Below are positions 11,346 through 23,179 of a stretch of 64,000 nucleotides of DNA, one piece after another (the stretch's first letter is position 1; every line of letters begins with the position of its first letter). Source of the DNA: Ascarosepion bandense (lineage: Eukaryota; Mollusca; Cephalopoda; Sepiida; Sepiidae). Made by a program: the position numbers and the translations under genes. The DNA is taken from the NCBI GenBank assembly GCA_037127315.1, contig JBBBDQ010000192.1:3857001-3921000 (forward strand), written 5' to 3'. Below the pieces are notes generated by a model, which saw nothing but the letters and a program-made list of their open reading frames with translations, was not told where the DNA came from and did not search any database.

Positions 11346-12079
11346 ATGGTAATAAATCTTATTTCTTAAAAGAAAATTGATGAAAATTCACTTCCTTTTA
11401 CTGGCAAACTTTTTAGTATGAGGTAAAGAGGATAAGAAACATGAGTAAACAAAAAGAGAAATCAAAAAAGGGGGGGGAGAGAAGGACACAGATGAAATAA
11501 AAAACAAAGAGGAAAACAAGAGAGAAAGAAACATGAAAGACGGCTCAAGGAGAAATAGACCCAGAATTTAGGTAGGAAATAAAGTATAAGCATATACAAA
11601 CATCGGTCACGCGACGTCTGGGCTTAACAAAGAGAAAAAAAATGAGAAAATGCACAGAGACAGAAGAAAGTGATAAAATCACAGAGGGAAGGAAGTGGTA
11701 GGGGAGACAACAAGAGCTGCAAAGAAATAGAAATTTCAAACTTTGACCGGAAATGAATTGTAGATAGATACATTTGTTAATAACATTATATAAAGCAAAA
11801 TCTTTTGGCATTTTTTTAAATGGTGAAATCACATACACAGGCATAGGAATTATTCAAAAGCGCAGATTTAAGGATATTTAAAAATACAAGACGAAGATAT
11901 AAATTCATTTGTGTTAATATAATAAATACGTAAAGAAATATTAAAATGAAATTAAAAGATAAAATCAAAGGAAAAATTATTGTTAAAAATAAAATTTAAA
12001 TTTAAAACATTAAATAGATTACAATTGGTAATAGAAAATAAAGATAAAATAGAGATAAAAGAACATAAAAAGAAAGATC

Positions 12080-12490
12080 ATAGAGTTAAAGTAAATTATC
12101 AAGATACTAAGATTAATACTGTAAAAAGTTTATAATTGCTGGAGATTTAAATCTTAGATTTTATAATTCTAGCAGCATTCTAAGGTTAATTCTTTAATAT
12201 GTTTAAAGCGCTTTTAATATGTTTAGAGCACTTTTGCCACAATATAAATTTGGACATGGATAAAGTCAATTTCGACATTTCGCTGAAAAATATTCCTATT
12301 TCAAACAAACAGGAGTACTTTCAAAAGTTACTCCTAAATACTGAAGATCTCATAAGAAGGATGAGATGGAAGGCGCATTTTGTTTTTGTTTTTGTTTTTA
12401 TAAAAGGCCAATATGAAATACGCTATTGGAGGAGATGAAACTATTTTGAATATATTTCTCCTCTTCGTGTAAATATTGAGGGCTTGCAAA
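12080..12490 (+). pseudogene. Penelope-like element, N-terminal RT-linker fragment
   Basis: The open frame 12199-12438 reads DKVNFDISLKNIPISNKQEY, then a segment with LLLNTEDLIRRMRWKAHF. This matches the conserved N-terminal region of Penelope-like polyproteins (consensus pattern: ...K-TE-x-x-I-x-R-x-R-W-K-A). After a run of TTTTTG repeats the homology continues in another frame with EEM...F and VNIEGLQILSA. The RT palm and the GIY-YIG domain are absent. An inverted hammerhead-bearing segment lies upstream at 11248-11345. Confidence 0.65.
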
Positions 12491-12689
12491 TTCTGAGTGC
12501 ACTTAAATAGACTGTAATTGTTATTCTGGATTTTATTTTGTTGTGATGATGAGAATATACATTTATGAGACCATTTTTGTTAGTTAATGATCAGTGAACA
12601 CTAAGTTTTACCACAGTAAATTTGCGTTCAAGTTCTGACAATGTTTTACCATACTTGGCAGATCTTCTATTATCACAATGGGGGTGCGA

Positions 12690-13380
12690 GAAAAGAAGCT
12701 ATTGGAGCAGAAATTACGGTTACATCTTATCTGTTTAACTGTAAAAGGGTGGGACCCAGTTGCTAATCTAGTATCTCGTGCAAATTCGTGCTTAGGCGGC
12801 ACCAATGATCTAAGTTCATCGGAGCAGAAACCATGAAAGTACTTGTAGAAGAGTTACAGGGAAGTCACATCACGCCGGTGAGAGAGTGGTTGCAGCCGGT
12901 CTGCCAAGTCAATATCAACTACGTTACAGATTCTCCTTTGTATTTTGTCAAGAAGCCCAAGGAGAGTAGCAGGGGCACCCGACCAGATATGGCAGCAGTA
13001 TTCAATACATGGGCGGATGGTGGATTTGTATATTTGCAGGATAGATTCAGGCGGGAAAAACTTCCGGGCCCTGCACAGAGGGCCGACTTTCATAGCGGCA
13101 GATTTGGCAATGGATTCGATATAGTCATTCTATTTGAGGTCCGCCGAAAGTGTAAGGCCAAGGAGGCGTAGTGTTTTACTCTCTGGGAGGCAAGCCTGTT
13201 CCATGCTAATGGGAGGTAGATGCGATTGTCTATGGTGGTTAGTTGATAACAGCTTCGTTTTAGAAGCATTGAAATTTACTAGCCATTTCCTACCCCAGGC
13301 CACTACGGATTGGAGGTCCTTTTCAAGCTCAGCAGCGAGGTTCGCTTTGTCGCCCACACCGGGTTTTTGATCGAGGCATA
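12690..13380 (-). pseudogene. Jockey/CR1-like LINE RT fragment
   Basis: The minus strand reads LDQKPGVGDKANLAAELEKD starting at about 13378, then WGRKWLVNFNASKTKLLS, the LRLLGLTLS motif and IYKSTIRPCIEYCCHIWSGA, nearly identical to the 48-50 kb copy. Frame breaks occur near 13130 and 12850. The 5' end begins at a short (TA)n (13379-13394) just after where YADD would lie. The 3' end stops near 12690 before the family's tail, so both ends are truncated. Confidence 0.85.
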
Positions 13381-13519
13381 TATATATATATATAAACAAA
13401 TATTGACAATGAATGTCTATTATGTTTATTCTTGAGCCGTTCTAAACATTGTATATTGGCTTTAATAACTAGTGGAAATAAATACAAACATTGTCCAACA
13501 TTTGGATATTGTTTTATTA

Positions 13520-14690
13520 CGCTGGTTCTAAGCTTTCGGCTCATCAGAGTGATTTCAGCCATCAAAGATGATATTTTTTGTGTTGACATAAAACATTGCT
13601 GTGTGACAATAACAGTCACCGAATAGCAGACGCAGGCTGTAAATTCGTAATGCGCTTCTATGACGTCACACCACGTGAGAGACCGAAATGTTAACAGAAC
13701 CATATGTCTAAATGCAATGTAACGTGTTATGACTAGATTGAAATATGATCTTTTTAAGTGTGGGTTGCTTTGATTAAATGTAGATGGCCTCCAGTACATG
13801 AAGGTTCTTTTTACTGTGTATATGTGTGAGTATTATTGTGTTATCGACTAAAATCTGTCTAATATTTTATACATGGCTATGTTTTTCTAAGAAATGTTTA
13901 ATTGAACAATGATCAGAAAGGCGACAGGTAAGTCTACGGGAGAGCGTGGTTGTAGTAAAAACAATATATGTAGTGGATTTATTATTAGTATCAGAGATAC
14001 AATCTCTGAACGGACATGTAAATTTATACACTACATTGGTTTTCTGTAGAGGATTTAGTTGTGTGGTTGTAGGGTTATTAGAGACTATGAGGTCAATTGT
14101 TTTAATTTCTTATAATATTTGATGAGCTTAAAGGTATTATTAAGTTTATTGAGATACATTTTAATTTGTTGATCATTGACGGAGTTAGAAAATCAATTGT
14201 TAACAAGTCCTAATGTAAATTTGAGGACGGATTGACTTTAAATATTTATGAATCTTAGGTAGACCATTCATGTGAGGTAAGATTGCTGTAACGATGAGAC
14301 AACTGCCTGTATGTCCTAGGCTGGAAGTGGTCTTTGTTCTTGCGACAGCTGTCGTTCTGTTTTCATTATGGGGTCTTTCTTTATCTTGCTATAGCTACCA
14401 CTTCTAATGAGGTCATCCAGTTTCTTAGTGTATTCAGTTTTGTCCCTCGTTACAGTTGCATTGCCTTTATCAGCTGGTAGTATGGCAATGTTCTCATTCC
14501 TCTGTAGGGTCCTGATTGACAGTCCCTCCTCTTTTGTGATGTTTGGTTTGGGTGGCTTGGCTTTATCCAGTGTCTGTCTCACTTTCCATCTTAGCTCATC
14601 CGCCTGAGCCTGAGGGTGTTCTGTGTGCCTCATCTGCAGATTTCTTTTAAATAAAGTAATGCAGTAAAATTCCCTGCGAATACACTTTGT
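13520..14690 (-). pseudogene. Penelope-like element with GIY-YIG remnant and hammerhead-like 3' motif
   Basis: The 133-codon frame 14316-14717 carries the hallmark PLE sequence RNENIAILPADKGNATVTRD, then YSKIKKDP. After frame breaks the minus strand shows MNGLPKIHK. The middle of the RT is deleted. At about 14010-13900 the C-terminal GIY-YIG region appears: NVVYKFTCPFRDC, TYIV (normally YIG), TTTTLSRRL. The family's last block follows: ILTHIHSKKNLHVLEAIYI near 13840-13790. In the 3' flank, 13548-13532 reads CTGATGAGCCGAAAGC, a hammerhead core whose helix II is missing. Many stops show that the copy is dead. Confidence 0.8.
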
Positions 14691-15119
14691 TTGGTACGAA
14701 ATCGCCATGAAAAACAAAGTTGCTTACACTTCGGAGAAATTATATGCACTGAATTTTAAACTTGCTCACAGTACTTCCTTACAGATGCGTTACCATTTGA
14801 AACTACACGCAAGCAGTACTTTGAACAGCATCTGTTGTAAAACAGCGAGAACTTATTCAAGGTCCTATTATATATATATATATATACCATAGTTTTAACT
14901 CGTGACCTCTGACAATCCTTTTTATGCCATTGCACACCTGGGATACGAATTATGCAGAAATTGCCAAGAGAACAAACAATATGGAGTTAGTATCGCTGTA
15001 TGCAAGTGTCTAATATTGTAATGCTCAATATCTTACTCGAGAAGGATAGATTAATGGCTGTCGACATAGCTGTTCACGTTTGTCTACTCCGACTCATATT
15101 AACCGATGCCCCCAACTGA
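14691..15119. other. No gene recognised
   Basis: AT-rich sequence with a short (TA)n at about 14869-14886. No coding or structural signal. Confidence 0.5.
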
Positions 15120-16800
15120 AATAAGTGCTGTCACCGAAAAAGATGGTTAAGGAAACAGTGTGTTATTGAAAAAAAGGTAAAATTGTACATTAATGGACAC
15201 TTTAATGCTACCTCTAATGTTTTTGAACGCCACCACACCATTGATCGGAAGAAGACATCATTCTTGAAACAGCAATGGGTAGCGCTTATCTTTTTGTGAC
15301 TCAAAAAGTTAGTCCGTCCAAAATGCATGGTTTGACAACCCCTTGGAACTCCGAATCAGATAGCATAGCTCGAATTGAGTAACTGAAAATTCATAGACTT
15401 CAAAATATCTGACTCTAGGCTTAGGAAATTTGTTACAGATGTCAAAGTTTATAATTCTTGCTTTGAATCTGAACATAAGTATCTTGTGAGAAAACTTACA
15501 AGACCATCCAACGAAATGACTCTCTTCCGCTTATATAAAATACAAACGGTACCTAGACATAATATTCAAACACTAAAAACTGAAAATAAATTTAGAATTT
15601 TATAATAAAATAAAATCTAAAGAGAAGTTCCTCAATCTTGACCATGGCAACATAGAGGAGTGAAATAATGTTATTTGTCCTCTTTGGCCGAAGCACGTGA
15701 GATATTTCCTAAAATATCTAAACGGCAAAAGATCCTCAAGTAGGACGACAATACTAATTTGAATAGATTGATACTGGAAAGAAACAAGTAGTAGAAAAAA
15801 AAAAAAACAAGGGGACGGGAGAAGATTAAACAACAAAGAAAATTTTTAAAAATAGTAAAAACCCTAAGAAACAAATAACTCTGACAAATTAGAAAACAAA
15901 TTAATGAAGCCAAACAGTATAGACATTGTTTTGAAATGTAGGGAACAGCGAAAAATTATGATAGCATCGTAAAATCAAAACGAAAACAGAAATGTCCTTG
16001 TATGAAAAAACACTTCCAGTTACACTTCAGCTCTGACGACTCTAAGCTGAAGATGACCGCGTAATTAGAACAAATACCAACTCATATTCGAACGTTACAC
16101 AATTTGTCTCCAAGCATAAACAATAATGAACCTAATGATGAGGAAGTAAAAAAGTTATAAAAAAAAGTAAAAAATAATAAAGCATAACTTGACATTGAGG
16201 CAGAACTTTTGAAAATAGCACCCATTTTCCCTGAATTTTGAAACGACTTTCTAAGTTTCACGGATTAATCTGTAATCAGAAGCGGTTCCTTCGAAAGCGA
16301 ATTATATCGAACATTAATGCACTATGGAAACAAAAGGTAAGGCCTAAAACCATTGCACATGCAGAGGTATCTCAAATGGATCTATTATGATAAAGGTACT
16401 AATGAACAGTATATTAACTAGGCTTTTTATCGTTCTATGAAAATCGACTCCTGAAGTTTGGCTTTCGCTCTGGCAAGGGATGTAATAATGGCGTGTATGT
16501 CATGAAACAATCTGAATCCACTGAATCCATTGAATAGAGGAACTGTATCAGTCTACAAAATCTTACATGTCTAGCAAGGACCCCAAATAGAACAAATTTC
16601 AAACCTCATCAGAAATACGACAAGGAGGAAATAAGATGTCCAGTCTATTTAATCATTTTCTAGACTTTGTCCTGCGCAATTACAAATATAGATAAGAAGA
16701 GATGGGCACTGATCATTTCCGCATTCCATACCACATCCCAACCGAATCTACTAATAGAAGACAATGACTAACCTAAAAACGAGCTGTGTCCTTAAACAGC
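15120..16800 (+). pseudogene. Decayed LINE (endonuclease end plus RT)
   Basis: Plus-strand fragments in changing frames include SDH-like FESEHKYLVRKL near 15450-15500, an EVKKL...NNKA...DIEAELLKIA block at 16140-16220 (the RT-0/RT-1 region), and IRQGGNKMSSLFNHFLDFVLRN-like sequence at 16613-16680 (RT motif before the catalytic Asp pair). Numerous stops. A fragment of the same family is at 57792-58075. The clade is uncertain; I call it only a non-LTR retroelement. Confidence 0.6.
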
Positions 16801-16870
16801 CTAGTAAAATCTCGAATTTCATTTTAGTTTCACACATGTGATCCTCTGATTTTAATTCTGTTTTTCAATA

Positions 16871-16928
16871 CCTAAACTTATTTATAAATGGAACTTTGTG
16901 TGTGTGTGTGTGTGTGTGTACGTGCGTG

Positions 16929-16989
<61 letters not shown>

Positions 16990-17649
16990 GTTACCTATGG
17001 ACTCCGAAACGGCTGAACTGATTTTCTTGAAAATTTTCACAGTTGTACAATAAGCGTCTGCGAATGTTCTTAGCTAGGTTTTGTGTCAAGGTACCCCCGA
17101 TAAATATCAAAAATCGATAATAAAAAAAATCGAGTTATAGAAGGAGTTGTCCGATTTTAATCAAATTTGATACACTCATAGACAAAGACATAAGAAACGA
17201 TATTCAGAAGTTTCAAGGTTGCAGTTCTTACAATAGTGCAGAAAATCGATAATATATATATAAGGCAAGATGTTTGTGTGTGTGTGTCTGATTATCTGCT
17301 TGTATGTCTATTTTTTCAGCCCTTTTATTTTAGATTTTGCTTTGGGTTTGGCTCTAAGTAGGTATAAATATAGTTCTTAGTCTCAGTCATAATACCATTT
17401 ACTCAGGGGACTTATTTAGACTTCAAAATTCAGTTTACGACGAAAAAAACTTATTTGATATCGACACCAGGAAATCAAAATTTAACTTACATCCATTCAT
17501 TTTTCTTTCAGTCTACGGTTTCGCTTTAACTAGAAACAACTATTGCTTTTTAGTCTTTCGTGCCAACGTCCAAAGAGTCTGAGCTCCAGGACCATGGATT
17601 AGTTTGAAAGCTTTCATTACACCCGAGCAACGCCGGGCTATACTGAAAG
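16871..17649 (+). mobile_element. Non-autonomous Helitron-like element, copy 1
   Basis: This 779-bp segment is the reverse complement of 44058-44811. The 5' end reads CCTAAACTTATTTATAA (TCTAAAC in the other copy, the Helitron 5' TC). The 3' end has the hairpin CCCGAGCAACGCCGGG followed by CTATACTG and AAAG, where the other copy has CTAG. There is no target duplication and no Rep/helicase coding capacity. A large (GT)n lies inside at 16897-16987. Conserved internal landmarks are ACGGCTGAACTGATTTTC and GATACACTCATAGAC-like stretches. Confidence 0.75.
16897..16987. repeat. (GT)n microsatellite inside the Helitron
   Basis: About 91 bases of GT with few interruptions. The second Helitron copy has a (CA)n at the same place (about 44741-44785), so the microsatellite was part of the ancestral element. 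Confidence 0.95.
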
Positions 17650-18356
17650 TATATTATATAGTAATTCTGCTGACCTTTATCATTTAGCACTGCCTGCTCA
17701 ATTTCCTGCGACCCACAAGTTATTTTGAATTAGTTTATGTATACATATAAAAAAATTTAATTTTACGAGATCGCATTGAAATCGCTTCATCGGCGATTTT
17801 AAACATTATGGAAAATACAATTACATGTCTGAATGTGCGTGTGTGGGTAAAGACAACGAAAGTGAACTTAGAGAAAGAAAAGAAAAAAGAAAAGTTAGAC
17901 GTAAAGGAAAAGAAGGAAGAAAGATAAAAGGGGAAATAGGGTAAGGAGAAAAGAAGGAAGTGAAAAAGTTCATCAGGTTAGCAGACAGAAGAAAACACTG
18001 GCACAGAGGTTACATTATAAAAAGGTAAAAAGGTATAGAGAAAAGAAACAAAGATGACGATTTTTTATTTTTCCCATTGTTTCAAACCAAAACAGGACCT
18101 AAATATTGTTAAGAACAAAATATTTTACGTTAAAATTCACCTCAGGAATAAAAAGGAAAATCCCGGAATTATTGTTTAATAAAGTAAACAATATACCTAA
18201 AAAGGAAGAAAAGCAACTATATAAGGGAAGTGAAAATTTAATAAAGTAAAATAAATAAAAATTAAATTTAAGATAGCATCAACACTTAAGTAATACTTTT
18301 GATATAAATTTTTAATTGGATAAATAATAGAAATTATTTTATCGTATTTGTAAAAG

Positions 18357-18408
<52 letters not shown>

Positions 18409-18721
18409 CTCAAGTTATATTGCTAATAAGGGGGAGAGCCCTTAACTAAAGAAATTTAGAATAATTAAAATAATTAGGAAATAAGCTAAAATTGATTAAA
18501 TTAAATTAAGTTAAGATTATGAAAGCATTATACTAAACCAATTATGTTTATTTCACTTCGGTCAAATATATATATGGGGAGTTGCAACAAAATCCGGCAC
18601 TTGACAAAAAAGAAAACGGCAATAAGAACAAAAATAGAAAAAGAAATAAACAATAAAAACAAAAATTGTATATGCACAGACCCGATAGTTTATTTAGCAA
18701 CAGTTGCATGTTACATTATTT
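17650..18721. other. No gene; purine-rich AT sequence
   Basis: Purine-rich GAAA/AAAG tracts at 17870-18060 and a (TA)n at 18359-18404. Nothing coding recognised. Confidence 0.6.
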
Positions 18722-19150
18722 TTAAATTTAACTGCCGGCGGCGGCGACGACCATCTCAAGGTTGGCGTGAAATGGGTCACACGCTTTTGCAACCATGTCA
18801 TTGTCCATAGTAGCGAACGCCTCCACGATGGCAACTTTCGATCATGTTGTGGGCGTGCTTGTTGGCCTTGGCCTTAATCACACCCCATAAGAAATAGTCA
18901 AGGGGATTACAGTCGGGTGAGGAGAGTAGCCACAAGTCCAGTGACCAGTAGTGAGGAACATTTTGAGCAGCCACGCCTAGATCATCTTGGTTTTGTGTGC
19001 AGAAGCGGGGTTTTGCTGGAAGACGCAGGGGCGTCAGCGGCGACCTCGTCCATCCAGAGCTTCACCACGGTCCTCAGCACCTTCTGGTAGATCTCAGCGG
19101 TGACTCTCAAGCTCTTTTGAAATAATGCTGAGGTTCTTCTCTGATGAAAA
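18722..19150 (-). pseudogene. mariner-superfamily (maT-like) transposase fragment
   Basis: Read on the minus strand in shifting frames: RITAEIYQKVLRTVVKLWMD and EVAADAP, then CVFQQ..A.AH (second catalytic Asp region, usually QQDxAPAH, here decayed), LLSSPDCNPLDYFLWGVIKA, which carries the final catalytic-Asp block, and AIVEAFATMDNDMVAKACD with a closing EMVVAAAGS. This order matches DD37D/maT-type transposases. The N-terminal HTH is absent and the catalytic motif is frameshifted, so it is a relic. A LINE fragment begins just downstream on the plus strand. Confidence 0.75.
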
Positions 19151-19188
19151 GTGTGTATGTGGGTTTATGTACTAGTAGGTATATAGAT

Positions 19189-20525
19189 ACCTTACCGCTT
19201 TTAGATAAGGTACTTACTCTTACCGCTTTTAGGCAAGGTACTCGAGGGTCTAATCAATGCTGAAGTAATTCAGCATCTCACCTCTCACGACTTACTCTCT
19301 GACAAATAATATGGCTTCCGCATCGCCAGGTCTACCGCTGATGTGCAACGGCCATCACTGAATATGTATTCCATGCTTTTGATAATATTGGTGAAGCTCG
19401 AGTTGTTGTCCATGATATTTCAAAAGCGTTTGACAGGATTAGGCATGCTAGCCTTCTGTGCAAGCTCCTGGGCTAGGATATTTCTGGACGATTGTTTGGT
19501 TTAATCCAATCGTTTCCCTGCAATTGTGAAACTTTCCAGATCCTTCATATGGATGTAGGTGTCCGTCAAGGTTATATCATAGGTTTTTACGATGTATGTG
19601 GTCTTCATTGATGATCTTCCTGATGCCATTAGTTCTCAAGTAGGCATCTATGCGGATGATACAACTATTTACACCCGTCTCAATCGGAAATCTGCTAAGG
19701 CTGACAAAGTAACCCTGGCTGCTGCTTTTGAAAGGAATCTCTAATCAGTGGTTTGTGAATTTTAATGCCTCCAAAACAAAACTAATCTCCTTTAACCACC
19801 ATAGAGAAACTTTCTTGCCAGCCATCAGAATGGCTAGTACAAGACTCCCTTGAAGACAATATACTGTGCCTCCTTGGCCTCAATTTTTCAACCGATCGGA
19901 AGTGGAACGAATATATCGGATTTATAGCTGCATCTACTGCTAAAGAGGCTGGGGTCTATGCGTCGAGCCAGAAAGTTTTTCTCGTCAGAATCTATCTCAT
20001 ACATTTATAAATCTAACAGTCGTTCGGACATTAAACACTGTTGGCATATCTTGTTGGGTGCTCCTGCTACTCATCTCGGGGTTTTCAACAAAATCCAAAG
20101 AAGGATCTGCAATGTAATTGGTGCTGACTTGGCATTACGATTTCAGTCACTTTCTCACTGACATGATGTGGCTTTCCTCTGTCTTTTCTACAAATATTTT
20201 CATGGCAACTGCTCTACCGAGCTTTTTTCTTGGTGCCCATCCACGTGAATTTAACCATGCTACCAGAATGACCTCTAGGTCCCACCTTTTGACTGTTTAC
20301 ATAGTTAACTGTAACCGACACTTACACTCTAACAGTTTCTTTTTTCACATTTCCCACCTGGGGAACTCCCTTTCGTTTACTTGTTTCCCTGATAGCTACA
20401 ATCTCCAAAAATTTAAATGCAACGTTAATTGCCAACTTCTATATTCTTGAATCACATTCATCTATTATCCTTCCTTCAATACCCACTGTACTCAGTCTTT
20501 CCTCTCACTGTAACCCTCTGCACAC
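19189..20525 (+). pseudogene. Jockey/CR1-like LINE RT and 3' region
   Basis: From GKVLEGLINAEVIQHLTSHD at about 19216, through QVGIYADDTTIYTRLNRKS at 19640-19690 (catalytic YADD intact), to RRARKFFSSESISYIYKSNS and KIQRRICNVIGADLALRFQS in the frame 19958-20161, and on to the IATISKNLNA-like C-terminus at about 20390-20440. Several frameshifts and stops interrupt it. A 27-bp tandem duplication (CTTACCGCTTTTAG...) sits at the 5' edge near 19189-19240. The same family occurs at 2664, 12690, 27519, 42851 and 48191. Confidence 0.85.
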
Positions 20526-21241
20526 TACTAGAGAAAGATATATATATATCACACAAAAATACAAATATATAGAAGGGGAAATTGGACAAGGGGCTGTCAG
20601 GTTATTTTTTCTAAAGAATGTTGCAAAGAAAAAAAAGTCTTTTTATGCAAATGGTTTGCACCATTTTCTCTGAGGGTGTCAAAATCTTTTCTTTGTTCAT
20701 TAGGTTATAATTGACTTTTCAAGTGCAAAACCCTGAATATAAAAATTAATAATCACTATCTCCAAATGACTGCATAAATGTTAACAGATTAGTGACCTAC
20801 CAATTATTCAGTTAATCCCTATTTATATTCATTTTACATGAGTTTCGTCGTAAATCTCCATCTACGTGCATTCATTTCTTCAAATTCATTTAGTCTGATA
20901 GAAGGCAACAATAGTACAGCTTCCAGTGAGATTCTAATTCACTACACTATAGAATGGAGTGCAAGTGTCGTTTATTGTGCATCGGAGTGTAAATAATCGA
21001 TAAACTTAACTTCGTCAACTTGTATTTGGTCATTTAACCAACTTTAGTCCTCAGTAATATCACACCTGGTCGATTTTGAACTTACTACAAGAGTCAGTTG
21101 CCTACAGAAGCGCTCCATTTATTAACCTATACTACAGACAGACAGATGAAGGGAACTATTTCTGAATCTTTCTTTATTACACAAACACACACACACACAC
21201 ACATACAGAAGAAGAACAGACACAGGAAAACAAACATGAAG

Positions 21242-21309
<68 letters not shown>

Positions 21310-21479
21310 GTATGGGGTAGGTATGAATGAAAAAATGTATTAAAAAAAATATTCTTAAAAAGTGCTCAATACAAAGTAGAGTGAATAATATTTATTTAGA
21401 ATTTATAGCATAATATCTTATCAAATGATGATGTTGATTTCAAGTTGAAAAGTTTTAATAGGTTCAAAACTAGCCAAAC
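20526..21479. other. No gene; (CA)n-(TA)n
   Basis: AT-rich unique sequence with (CA)n at 21181-21202 and 21244-21282 and (TA)n at 21283-21307. No protein-like signal. Confidence 0.6.
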
Positions 21480-22300
21480 CTCTTAATCAGGGAGGCATTG
21501 TTACGTATTCAGTGGTGACTAATCAAAATACAAATAATTTCTATAAATTATTGAAGAACATAGGAACAGACTCTAAAACAATTTATTGAGGCATTAATGT
21601 TAATATTTGTTTCAAGAAGAAAATCAGTATAACTCGTAATCGTCACAAGTTGTTCACAATCGATGCGAATGTAGTGTAATCTTCGCTATTCTTTCTGGTT
21701 AAATTCATACACTTCCATATCTTATGAAAGAGTGAAGTTTTAAGACTAAAAACTTGTGTAAGGAGTTTAACCGCTTCAGTAAATGTCAGTTCGTTTGTTT
21801 TACGGGGTAAAATATAGTTAAAAAATTTGGTGTGCTTTGTGGTGAGCAGTTTTTGAAGAATAAGGTGAACTTTCTTAGAGTCCGACCAATTTATGCAATC
21901 TGTGGTGTGAAGATGCTCGAATCTTCAAAAATAGGTGGCGAAAGTTATATCCTGGTCCGGAGAATATAAAAAATGTTTATTGTGACCCAGATTGTGTTTT
22001 GTGAGAACACATTTTCGTTTTCACTAACTTTTCCCCTGTTTGCCAGTTCAAGCAAGTTTATTTGCTTTTGATGAGTTTGAAGTAGAGTGTCTTCAAGTTT
22101 TTTATGTCTGATTTTTGTTTGTTTTTAAAATTCAAGCTGAAATTTTCAGCTTGCTTTTGCATTTCAAGTCGTTCCTCTTGCCATTTAAACTCCCGTTGAT
22201 TTGGCTGCTCAAGTTCAATTAACTGGAGTGAAAAAAAACTAACTTTAATCTCTTACACTCTTAAGGAATCATTTTCTCGTTCAGTTTCCTTTTCTGGGTT
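21480..22300 (-). pseudogene. Gypsy (K02A2.6-like) gag fragment
   Basis: Minus-strand frames read QPNQREFKWQEERLEMQKQA (coiled, charged N-terminus), then a capsid-like block with TTDCINW.DSKKVHLILQKL and FNYILPRKTNELTFTEAVK, TSLFHKIWKCMNL. This is the gag order of Gypsy elements with K02A2.6-type polyproteins and parallels the 47-kb copy. Frame breaks are frequent. No pol follows downstream; the copy ends near 21480. An LTR lies immediately upstream at about 22429-22741. Confidence 0.65.
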
Positions 22301-22428
22301 ACCAAGACCTGTTGAATAGAACAAAGTGTGACGAGAATAGAATTTCGTGCACCCGATGTTGAACCAATATTGACAATTTTCACGCAGTCATTTTCGGGTT
22401 CTCAATAGTCCTTAAGAGTACAAGTTGT

Positions 22429-22741
22429 TGTGGCCTGGTTAGGTGCCAGAAATAAAAACACAAAGAAGGAGTAGAGTTAAACAATATATTAACAAAGAAC
22501 AGTCGTGCATACAGATACAACATGAGATCACCGATGTGACTGCATTGGTCCAGCTGTCAGAGCTATTTTCTAGAGCAGCCTCTCCCTCACCAAGCAGAAA
22601 CTGCTGCGTATTTATAGTTTGGAAGAGTTCATGTGCGCATGGGTAAATTACTATAACACTGAGCGTAAGTATAATAGAAGTAGGGAACTCGAACATGTTT
22701 ATTAAAATGAGCTTACACCAAATATAACAGAACTCCTCACA
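22429..22741 (-). mobile_element. Probable Gypsy 5' LTR
   Basis: Minus strand begins TGTGAGGAGTTC at 22741 and ends GGCCACA at about 22429 (TGTG...CACA ends). It contains a TTTATAGT-like promoter-type stretch and lies directly 5' of the gag fragment. The purine-rich GCTGGAGGAAAT just outside the TG end looks like a polypurine tract, which would normally precede a 3' LTR. Boundaries are estimated because no second LTR is present. Confidence 0.45.
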
Positions 22742-23115
22742 ATTTCCTCCAGCTCAGAGATAAAAATAGTTAATGTTCAGAAAAGTGTATTTGTGTGTGT
22801 GGGGGGGGGGGAATTCCCCGTCATAAACCTTCACTAAGAGACCCGAATAAATTTAATTGGAGCTTGAGATATTTTTGTTTGCACAGAGAAGGAGGGTTTG
22901 ACTGTATCGTCAAAGCCTCTAGGACAGTGAGGTGGAATGGAGAATGACCTCTGTGCAAAACAGAAAAACGATATGCAGAGTAAGAGTCACCACATTTCTT
23001 TTGTAGCCAACAAGTGTTCACCACTGGTAGATTCGGGCATCTGTGAACAGTTAGAAGTAGAGTGGTGCTCCCGAATAGAAGTAGGTACATACTGTGAACC
23101 TCCAATTTTTGGATC

Positions 23116-23179
<64 letters not shown>

